From assembly GCA_963930775.1 (NCBI GenBank), contig OZ005692.1:7240135-7304134 (forward strand): a stretch of 64,000 nucleotides of DNA, read 5' to 3'. Origin of the DNA: Cliona cf. orientalis (Eukaryota > Porifera > Demospongiae > Clionaida > Clionaidae). Both the position numbers and the translations under genes were made by a program. Shown here one piece after another: positions 22,557 through 31,811 of this stretch. Below the pieces are notes generated by a model. That model ran no database searches and was not told the DNA's origin. It worked only from the letters and a program-made list of their open reading frames with translations. Positions within the stretch are counted from its first letter, which is position 1. Each line of letters opens with the position of its first letter.

Positions 22557-23100
22557 ATCATGGTACGTCGGTCACGCGAAATTATATATCTCAGCGATGC
22601 TCTCTATGGATATAAACGCGAAATATTCTATTGCGCATTCTCATGCAATATGCCTGGGACACGGGCCGTATATACGCCGTTCTAATTTAGCAAATTGCAA
22701 ATTTACACTTGTGCCTGTATTGATCAAGCAAGCTACGATAAACGTACCGCAGGCTCAAAAGGAGGAGAGAGAGAAAGCGAGACAGAGCTCGTCGTCAGCT
22801 CAACAGCGCAAGGACCAGCTAAGAACGCAATCAAGATAGACGTGCTGCTCACTGACTCTGACAACAGGGGCAGCTAACATATTTATTGCCTGTTGGCACT
22901 GTAGGATAGACACTACGTGGAAGGGACTGTATCACGGCACTATGAGACTATCTATCATTGTCTGCCACGGCTTGAATCTATCAGTGGTCTTCACGAATCC
23001 TATCGTGCTATGGCTTTATTAAAGTTTTCGAGTTGCAGTTACTGACAGAGACTTTCCCAGGCTCAGCTCAGGCTCGCCCCAGACAGGCCCTGCATGACAC
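22557..23100 (+). mobile_element. Helitron-like non-autonomous copy
   Basis: Closely related to 21715-22245, with AAAGGAGGAGAGAGAGAAAG (leader relic), ATCGTGCTATGGCTTTATTA and the end GCTCAGGCTCGCCCCAGACA then GGCCCTGCATGACACTAGT. Confidence 0.65.
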
Positions 23101-23190
23101 TAGTTAATAAACAGTGTAGCCTATAATAATATGCATGTAAATATCTGAGATCTGAGCTGAATAATGACATTGCTGTATAGCTACTTAAAT

Positions 23191-23399
23191 ACCGTATAGC
23201 GGGAAATTTTCGAGGGAGAAAACTTTCGCAGATCTGTAGGAAAGGAGCATTTCGCGGAGAAAACTTTCGCGGAATGTTAAAACTGGTCGAATAATGGGTG
23301 TGGCATGCCTAGAATTTCGTGGAGAAAACTTCGCAGATGGCGGAAAAATCGCGGAATTCGTGAAAGTTTTCTCCCTCGAAAGTTTCCCGCTATAGGGTA
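23191..23399. mobile_element. MITE, CCGTATAGCGGGAAA family, inverted full copy
   Basis: About the same length as the 7.84-kb element and its inverse: CCGTATAGCGGGAAATTTTC at the left, GAAAGTTTCCCGCTATAGGG at the right, TA on each side. The interior matches (GGAAAGGAGCATTTCGCGGA). Half ends of the same family occur at about 312-345, 17957-17980 and 22530-22556. Confidence 0.85.
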
Positions 23400-23924
23400 A
23401 TAGACTAATGCTAGCGACATCAGACCTCCAAGGGCCTCAATATCTCGGCTCTGGCTAGGAATACATTCACAGAAAAAACTGCACTAGGTAGCTCACTGAA
23501 TGAGCTATCTAGTGATGCCTTAACTGTGCAAATTGGTTCAGCGGAACCGCCGCTAGCTTCGTTTTTGTTTGTATTAAGTTTCTATGGGGGAAGTTTAGGT
23601 GGACGTGGCTACGTAACGGTTGTACGTGCGGACACGTTTAATACAAGCGCCGTTAGATAGAGCTCGTGGAGAGCTATCTTCTGATACTTGAACATTGATA
23701 TTCCACTTAAAAATAATCCGTGGAAAAATCGGTGAAATCTGGAGGTCTGAAATCGCTACTAATGCCCCTGCATGCAACCTATACTATTCTATTATATATT
23801 ATGGTACAGAGATAAACAAAACACACCAGCCAGGTAGCTATGGTATAGGTATCTGGTTATTGATTGCCCCCCCCCCCCCCCCCCCCGATCAAAGGTCTCT
23901 GTGTAGCTATGGCACAATCATATT

Positions 23925-24245
23925 TCAATATTGTCAGCCCAGAGTGTAATTTGTTATTTACTTGGGAAGATTTTACATGAGGTCAAAGTTCACAAATAAA
24001 TCCTCACCTGAATACTGTGTTCTTGGATCCTATTATATGGGAAGATTTTACGTAAGTATTTTGACCTTACGTAAAATCTTCCCATGTATACAATTTAGCA
24101 ACTGGGCTTTCATTACATGTGCCGTAAAATGTCCCCATGATTAAATCAAGGTGCAAGTCACGTAAAATCTTCCCATGATTAACCCAAGGAACAAATCACG
24201 TAAAATCTTCCCATGATATAATCATGGCAATTTTCTATACTTTTA
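23925..24245. repeat. GGGAAGATTTTACGT repeat block, right member of an inverted pair
   Basis: Inverse of 16495-16940: ATACTGTGTTCTTGGATCCT, ACGTAAAATCTTCCCATG repeated, CATGATATAATCATGGCAAT. The two blocks bracket 7 kb of Helitron-derived sequence. Confidence 0.8.
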
Positions 24246-24412
24246 CATAAAGAACTGTAGGACCAAAACCCAAACCCCCCTCGTCACTAACCGATTACCG
24301 AAACCCAACACCCCGCTACTAGCCTCACTAGCCTTCTAGCGCTCAGTATTTACTAATGGCTATTTAATAGTATAGCTATAGTATATACTCCAAGCACTAA
24401 ATCTTGGGTATA

Positions 24413-26570
24413 CACTGCAAAAAAAAGGGTGGAAATTTCACACCAAAAGTAGTGGATTCAGCTCGTCTCATATAGCACCTGGTTTTTGGTGGTTACTGCT
24501 CTCCAATATTAGTGGGAAAATTGCGGCTTAATTTAGTGGTTCCCATCCCCCCCAAAAGCGGTTGATTCACACCAAATAGTGGTTTTCACCCCCACAAAAG
24601 GTGTATTTATTGCACATCAAAATGGGTATAATAAAATACAAATGACATAGTAACACATAAAAATAAGCATAAATCAAAGTGAAATAAGTGCAATGTCAGA
24701 ATGCAATGATGATGGATCCAGGAATGTGATGTTGCTCAGTCAGTTGCTGATCTTAAGTCATCTCTCCATGTTCCGTTTTGGATTCAAGCGGATTGATATA
24801 CCCTATGTTAGTAGAAGTACCAATGTACGACGATCATACGTCTCTCTCACTATACATTGTTGTCTCCCCCACCCCCCCCAAAACAAAATTAATAACTATA
24901 AGAAATCCTACATGACGTTGTGTAGCCCATAGATAAATTCAAGTTAATAGCCTCGTTCCCAGGCTCCCTCGTATTCTCAATGTTGCATGCAGAGAAAGGA
25001 GGGAGCTTGGTAAAATTTATCACGTGCATGATGTAGGGAATACTAGGGATAGAAGCCATTTGGAGTGCAGCGTGTGCTAACCATCACTCAGCACTTTTTG
25101 GTGGCAATCATGCAACAGTGAACGATCGACGATCTGAGTATATCAATGATTGCCCTGCGAATAAATCATTTTTGCTGAATGTTGAACTACATTTGGACGG
25201 ATATTGGTCCTTGGAATGATTAGTGTTCCCGAGTTCCCAGATCGATTCGTCAAGCAAAGGTGAGGCATATTTAAGTTAGTTCTATGTTTAGCAAAATTTA
25301 ATGATGGCCCCAGGTGATCTAATCACAAAAGCAATTGTTGGCACGCTCAGATCGTCGATCGTTCACGATTCCTTCAACTGCCATCAAAAAGTGCTGAGTC
25401 ATGGTTAGCACACGCCATACTCCAAGTTGCTTCTACCCTTACATCACACACGTGATAAATTTTACCAGGCTCTCTTCTTTCTCTGCATGCAACACTAAGA
25501 ACATAAGGAAGCCTGGAGACGAGGCTACCAACTTAAAAGAAGTTGATAAGGAAGTGTGTGTGTGTGTGTGCATGCGAAAATCTTCCTAGCTTTTACGCTT
25601 GCATGGACATAGCTACTTAACTTTTATTTTAGGTTACCAACTTACATTGTTGCCCATTGAGGTCAGGTAACCATGGCACCCCTCAAACTCTCTGACGATG
25701 GTGGAAACTGTAGCAAAATTATGTTATGGTATTAATTATTGTGATCAAGCTTTGCTGTATACAAATCTCTCTTACCATATTATCTGTTCCAAGCAAACAA
25801 AGAGCTGACTCTCCTGTCCAAAGAGATACAAAAATTAATGGCTAAAACGATTGACAAAAACTATATAATATGTTTTGTATTTAGCAATTATTTCCAATAT
25901 CCTGGACTACCAGCAGTAACATACATATATATGCCATAATGTGAGCAAAAAATGACTGTTTAATACTGTGCTATTAAGCAATTATTTGTGACAAGCAGGA
26001 CTAAGTTGAGAATTCTAACTAACCGTCTTTGAGGCTATTCAAGATTATGGGTACATATTTTTGTATATTATATTGAGAGCTTACCTAGATCAGAAACTTA
26101 GGTAGCTATAGTCCTTCCATTAGACAAGTCAAATACAGGTGCCAAGCTCTGAACCTGGTAGCTACCTGATAAAGGTCATGAAAGATAACAGGGCCATGTG
26201 GTAACATACAGTATAGCTCGAACTAGGGGCATAAACTTACTTATTTTGCAAAAATAAATGCTTAGAAGCTCCATTTGTCACTTTTGCATCCCATAGCTTG
26301 ACCAAGGACCTTCCTTTTGACCGCTTTCAAATAGAAGCTCACTCTAAAAAAGCGCAGCTGCTTTGCTCCACTTTTAAATTGAAGTCACATGCTTATCACA
26401 TGCCTACTTGAGATTGTGGTTATCAGAGCTGACCACCAAGTACTGGTGGTCACTACACACTCAAATCGGCGTAAAACTCAAACACCCGCGAATCCACCAT
26501 GGTGGAAATGGTATAAAGTGTGATTTTTCCACCAGTGAGGTGGGAAATTTCCACCTCTTTTTTTGCAGTG
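24413..26570. mobile_element. 2.16-kb TA-flanked transposon, CACTGCAAAA ends
   Basis: Left end CACTGCAAAAAAAAGGGTGG, right end CCACCTCTTTTTTTGCAGTG, TA on both sides. The flanks AAATCTTGGG and CCGGTGCCGGTACG join to match the uninterrupted copy at 22335-22365, so both borders are confirmed by an empty site. The interior has repeated TGTGAATCCACTA/ACCACT motifs near the ends and a nested inverted-repeat element; no transposase ORF was seen, so non-autonomous. Confidence 0.9.
24949..25535. mobile_element. Nested element with long (about 200-bp) inverted arms
   Basis: TAGCCTCGTTCCCAGGCTCC at the left and GGAGACGAGGCTA at the right. The arms share TGCATGCAGAGAAAGGAGGG, AAAATTTATCACGTG, GTGTGCTAACCATCACTCAG, CACTTTTTG and GAACGATCGACGATCTGAG in inverse. 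It sits inside the 24413-26570 transposon. Confidence 0.8.
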
Positions 26571-26602
26571 TACCGGTGCCGGTACGGTAGACAAAGTGTT
26601 TC

Positions 26603-27244
26603 GGGTTGGTATAAGGTTACTTTTTAAACAATATGACCCCTAACTTTATGGGTCCGTTTTATGTGACTGTGACCCCTAATATTATGGTACTATCTTATGT
26701 GCTTTCTTATATGGGTCTTTCTTATGTACAGAGAACCCTAACATTATGGACCTATCTTATGTAGAGTGACCCCTTTTTAATATGGGACTATCTTATGTGC
26801 AATTACTAAAATTAATTACAGAAATCTCCCGATGCCCCACCCACTTCACATAAGAGTGACCCATAATAAATTAATATGAGTCCCTCTTATGTGGAGTAGG
26901 TGGAGCCTAAAGGGTCTCGCTCCTGTCATTAAACCATAGCACATAAGAATGACCCATATTTAATTTTACAATTTATTATGGGTCACTCTTATGTGAAGTG
27001 GGTGGGGCATGGGGAGATTTCTGTAATTTATTTTAGTAATTGCACATAAGATAGTCCCATATTAAAAAGGGATCACTCTACATAAGAAAGATCCATAATG
27101 TTAGGGTTCTCTGTACATAAGAAAGACCCATTATAAGAAAGCACATAAGATAGTCCCATAATATTAGGGGTCACCGTCACATAAAAAAGACCCATGCATA
27201 AAGTTAGGGGTCATATTGTTTAAAAAGTAACCTTATACCAACCC
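26603..27244. mobile_element. 642-bp foldback element, arms of about 270 bp
   Basis: GGGTTGGTATAAGGTTACTT at the left and its complement at the right; the match continues almost to the centre. The arms are built from a short motif CACATAAGATAGTCCCATA and variants (CTTATGT about every 25-40 bp). Non-coding; could form a very long hairpin. Confidence 0.9.
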
Positions 27245-27609
27245 GCACAGTACTAGTATCGCTACAATGTAACGTGTTTTCATAATGCTATACTGATAAT
27301 GAACTTATATCCGCAAATGCAAACTGAAAGATCAAGTACACAGCGTAGACGCGTGCTCCACCCCCTTTCCCGGGGATAATTCGCGGGGTCCAATTTTGCT
27401 GAAAATTGGACATTCCATCGATATGCATGCATCGGTACAAATTTCCCGCTGTATGCATAGACCGCCCTTGTTTCACGAGACCAGCCCTTTTGAGGCTAAA
27501 GCTTTGCAGCGTGGGTTGTTAAATTAGCCATCACATGCTTTTGCACGAGAGAATGACTTGGTGACCATGATAATATTTGTCCATAATTTCAGTTGAATAC
27601 CGTTGTCGA

Positions 27610-27980
27610 TATACCGTATTTTCTCGTTGTTAGGCGCATCTCGCTTATAAGCGCATATTCGTTATTAAGCGCATGCTATTTTCCTGACCTAAGTACTCGC
27701 TGTTAGGCGCATTTTGCGTATAAGCGCATATGTGACCCTTGACCTCGATATGATATTATCTGCACGATTTCTTGCTAGCTCAGGGTTCCAGCCTTTTCAA
27801 GTTACTCGAAATCACGATGGCTACTATCGATTCTCAGGTTCTTCGAGCTATGAGCGCCATTCGAGCTGGGCGGAATGCACAACGTGCGATCGATCGATTG
27901 GCCACGCCCATAAACGATATGCGTTCTTGGATGTAGCTATTCTATGTTAGGCGCATCTCACTATTAGGCGCACTTCGCTA
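27610..27980. repeat. TTAGGCGCAT motif cluster
   Basis: TTAGGCGCATCTCGC, TTATAAGCGCATATTCG, GTTAGGCGCATTTTGCG and TTAGGCGCATCTCACTATTA occur at both ends of about 370 bp, starting at TACCGTATTTTCTCG. Probably a MITE with subterminal repeats. Confidence 0.55.
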
Positions 27981-27984
27981 TTAA

Positions 27985-29404
27985 GGTACCATTAAATTGC
28001 GTGGGCGTGAGGTGGGGGATATGACACCTAAACCACATCAAAGTCATTAGTGAGGTGCATGCTTTGTAACCACGCCCTTTTAATTGCACAGGTCTCAGGG
28101 GTGTGGCTGCTAGAGCCGGAAGTGTTCATTTAATATCCTCCATGGACCGGAAGCCGAGCCGGAAGGGAGGGGCCAGGCCACGCCCAAAACAGCCCCACCC
28201 TGTTCCCCAAGGACCACCATTCTCAATCAAGTGCCTACTAACCACCGGATGTCCACCGGAAGCCCACAATCAATCCCAATTAAAACACACAGCTTCCTCA
28301 AGGCCAAAACACACACAAACACTTGGAGGCCGTTCTGCCACACCGCCCACGCAAGAGCTCACCTCATTTCCTGTGTGGGCGGGGCAACAACACGTCATCG
28401 CAACCACATCCGCTTCAAACCATCGTCAGCTTCTGTCCAGCCGTACAGGCCCCTCGATCGCACCGCCGTACAGTGCCTCATTAACAGACATGGCCTCACC
28501 TTTGACCTCCTGCCACGCCCCCAAAGCCTCCTCGCGGGGTTCAAAGGTCACCACCGCTTCCGGGACACGCCCACCTATCGCCGAGGCCAAGTCCCAGGCG
28601 CCGATGTCCAATCACTGGCCCGTGAAGCCACGCCCAATCGGAAGCAATAAAACCTGCATTAACGCACACGCACACACTCCACACAGTGCCAGGAACACGC
28701 CCACATGCTTAATTAGGCCTATTTAGCTTTTTTTTTTTTTTTTTTTTTTTTCAAGGCGACCTGAACACTAAGCAGAAAAAAAAATAGTCCAAAAACCACC
28801 ATAAAATCGAGCTGGGTGCATAGTGGAACCATACAATGCAAGCAGGCAGGCTAAATTTCAATTTTGTCAAAAAGTTGGTAAAGGTCGTCACGTTTATGTG
28901 CGCGCGTGGCCCCGCCCCTCACGTAGCGCGTGGGCGGAAACATTGCAAACGCATGGCTTCCCTGTACAAACATATGGGGAAACTTCAAAGGGCCGTAATT
29001 TTGATTCTAAGGCGTGAATCAAAATTCCCCAAGGTCAAATCTCTAGTTTTGACCCATTCTGCGTGCCCATGTAAAAATTATCTCCCCAAGTACTCCCCAA
29101 CCCCCCAAACATTAATTAATTATATAAATTCTTTTTTTTTTTCTACTTAGTGTTTAATTTGTCGTTGCGGTTAATTGTTAAGCAAGAATGCTTTGATCTT
29201 GCTTTGATGTGGGCAATTACCGGCCTTTTCTTCAGGGGCCACTTCCGGTCGCTAATTACACGCGCATAATCATCCCTGGCCGATTCTGGACACGCCCACC
29301 TTCGACCAAAAGCACTCGTATGGCCTCTTCGGCCACGCCCCTTCACGATTCGCTAATTGAATTAGCCATTCCTGACGCTCACGCCCACGCAATTAAATGG
29401 TACC
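27985..29404. mobile_element. TTAA-flanked element with GGTACCATTAAATTGCG ends
   Basis: TTAA at 27981-27984 and 29405-29408 directly flanks inverted ends: GGTACCATTAAATTGCGTGG and its complement with one extra T (CCACGCAATTAAATGGTACC). TTAA duplication is typical of piggyBac and Kolobok elements. Interior ORFs (28103-28726 in two frames) are GC-rich and repetitive with CACGCCC motifs; no transposase motif was recognised. A second MITE (about 28725-29155) is inserted inside. Confidence 0.8.
28725..29155. mobile_element. MITE, ACACTAAGTAGAAAAA family, nested in the TTAA element
   Basis: ACACTAAGCAGAAAAAAAA near the left, TTTTTTTTTTCTACTTAGTG at the right. Interior shows ATCGAGCTGGGTGCATAGTG, CGCGTGGCCCCGCCCCTCAC and GGGGAAACTTCAAAGGGCCG. 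The uninterrupted site appears at 15165-15185, so this is a later insertion. Preceded by a 27-T run. Confidence 0.8.
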
Positions 29405-29419
29405 TTAAGCGCTAAACAA

Positions 29420-29867
29420 GGGGGCTTGTCCAAAGTCCTTGTGGAAAAATTAACGTCATTATGACGTTAGGGGGGAGGGGGTCTTGGTCCATGACGTTTT
29501 ACAACTGCATTGTCAGCACATTTTAGCTTTAGTTGTGATTATGCATTCTTGTGGTTGAATAAGTCTAGACACACCTCCAGCAGTGTGACAACTGTATCTA
29601 GCACTACGTAGCTAAAAGTGTGCACGTAGCTACAGGCAAGCAAGAAATTGTTAAAGAAGCACAGGTATGCAATGAATTCATGAAGACATATAGCTAGCAC
29701 TGTAGAATACAAGTGAATACCGAATGTGTAGGCTAAATGGAGCAGAATCAGAGTTTCAGTATTGAATCTATGCTGAAATGCTGTGACGTTTAATAAGAGA
29801 GGGGGGGGTAAAATGTTAACGTCATAATGACGTTAATTTTTCCACAAGGACGTTGGACAAGGCCCCC
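29420..29867. mobile_element. 448-bp MITE with AACGTCATTATGACGTTA subterminal palindrome
   Basis: Left GGGGGCTTGTCCAAAGTCC then TTGTGGAAAAATTAACGTC; right the inverse, GACGTTAATTTTTCCACAAG and GGACAAGGCCCCC. It lies exactly where the start of the TRIM-like reading frame should be. Confidence 0.85.
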
Positions 29868-29869
29868 AA

Positions 29870-30871
29870 GAGAAGCAAGCTCTGAAAAAATTGGAAGAAG
29901 AAATCACCTGTGCTATCTGTCTCAATGATTTTCAAGACCCCAAGCTGCTTCCTTGTTTTCATATCTTTTGCTGGGGTTGCTTGAAGAAGATAGTCAAAGG
30001 AGAGCAGGGATCAACTTCTTTATGTTGCCCCACCTGTCGTCGCTTAGTTCCCATTGCTCCAGGCAGTGACGTAAGCTCCCTTCCAACAGCATTTTACATT
30101 CGAGATAAAGAGTGCTCTCATCAAGGTGAAAGAACCGCAAACTGTCACGTGCCGAAAGTGTACGAAATCAACTAAGATTGCCTGCAGCTATTGTCGAGAC
30201 TGTGGAGAGTTTATCTGTGAAGCATGTACGAGAATTCATGAAGAGTGGGACAGCTTCAAGACGCATGAAGTCATTCTGCTGGTTGGGTTTGAGGATAAAG
30301 TGAAGCAGTTGAAGACACTCAGGAAGGTCACTCTGAATTGCTCACTGCACCCTGAAAAAGAACTAGAGCTCTACTGTGAGACATGCATGGAATTGATTTG
30401 TCACAACTGTACAGAAAGCACAAAGACCACCAATACGATCTAGTCGATGAAGTGTTTGAAGATAAAAAGGAGAAGCTAAGCGTGTCACTAAAGCCCATTG
30501 AGAATCGAATTGATAAGATCAGGAAGGCGGTCCAAGGTATTGATGACCGATCAGAGGAGATCGATAAGCAGTTGGCAGCATCAAGATGGAAATAGAGCTA
30601 AAGGTGATATGGCTCCGCAAGCACAAAAAATGACCTCACACACAAACTGCAGCAGCTGCATCAAGAGAAGCAAAAGAATCTTACTCAACAGAAGTACGAT
30701 CTGCAAGCAGCTGAGAGTGAGCTTGTTATAGCTAGGTGTGTCTTTCATGAGCGAGACTCTCAAGAATGAGAGCAAAGGAGAGATCTTGAATGTGATAAAA
30801 GCAGTCATCAAACAAATTGAGGTGACTGGGAATGATAGCAGTACGGATAAAATCATTACTGCCATAACATG
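29870..30871 (+). pseudogene. TRIM-like (RING, B-box, coiled coil) pseudogene
   Basis: The frame from about 29888 codes for EEEITCAICLNDFQDPKLLP and then C-F-H-I-F-C-W-G-C-L ... C-C-P-T-C-R-R, a C3HC4 RING finger. A frame change near 30125 leads to C-R-K-C ... C-S-Y-C-R-D-C-G-E-F-I-C-E-A-C and a B-box (C-S-L-H-P-E-K-E-L-E-L-Y-C-E-T-C ... C-H-N-C). Another shift near 30420 enters the coiled coil (HKDHQYDLVDEVFEDKKEKL), and two more follow with LTHKLQQLHQEKQKNLTQQK and ETLKNESKGEILN. There is no ATG before the RING; the 448-bp MITE sits there. Intact relatives are E3 ubiquitin ligases. Without introns but with four frame breaks, this is a dead copy, perhaps retrocopied. Confidence 0.85.
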
Positions 30872-31286
30872 AGCCAGCTAATATATATGAAGTCCAAAGC
30901 TGGTACTGATATAGAGACAACTTTCATGTTCTTAAAATTCGTGATAGTTGCTGAGCACTGCTATGAAGAAGCATAGTCATACCCCAAGATTATACTTAAG
31001 CTGCTAAACATTAATTATACTATACACAACAAAGAATATATAACAACGAAAAATATTTTTCAGACGGTCATTTTTCTTATATAGTCCGTGTCATTACATG
31101 AGGGCATGGATACGCGTCTTGGATGCGCCCGGTTGCTATGAACGAGCCGCACTACAAGGCTCAGGATTGGTCAGAACTGTAGGGCCGTGTGCACAAAGAA
31201 GAGTGGCCGGGCCATAGCTACAGCTAGAGACGCATTGTCGATCGAACGATGGGCGCGAAAGCGCCGCGCGTTTCGAAAGGCCTGCT

Positions 31287-31735
31287 TTTTTTTTTTTTTT
31301 TTTTTTTTTTTTTCAAGGCGACCTGAACACTAAGCAGAAAAAAAATTGTCCAAAATCCACCATATAATCGAGCTGGGTGCATAGTGGAACCATACAATGC
31401 AAGCAGGCAGCCTAAATTTCAATTTTGTCAAAAAGTTGGTAATGGTCGTCACGTTTATGTGCGCGCGTGGCCCCGCCCCTCACGTAGCGCGTGGGCGGAA
31501 ACATTGCAAACGCATGGCTTCCCTGTACAAACATATGGGGAAACTTCAAAGGGCCGTAACTTTAATTGTAAGGTGTGAATCAAAAATTTGTCCGGTCAAA
31601 TCTCTAGTTTCGACCCATTCTGCGTGCCCATGTAAAAATTATCTCCCCAAGTACTCCCAAACCCCCCATGAATTAGATTATTTAATTATTTAATTATTTA
31701 AATCTTTTCTTTTTTTCTACTTAGTGTTTAATTTT
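31287..31735. mobile_element. MITE, ACACTAAGTAGAAAAA family
   Basis: Same family and orientation as 28725-29155, with a T run at 31287-31312, ACACTAAGCAGAAAAAAAA and a right end TTTTTTTCTACTTAGTGT. It abuts the 3' end of the LINE. Confidence 0.8.
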
Positions 31736-31811
31736 TGTCTATGAAATGTTTTTGCATAACAAATGCAAGGGATATACAAAATAGTGAAACACACTAATAT
31801 GAATGCATACC

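Noticed and set aside
28103..28726. 207-codon ORF inside the TTAA element
   Set aside because: Two different frames are open over the same GC-rich stretch, both full of Pro/Thr/His with no motif; composition explains them.
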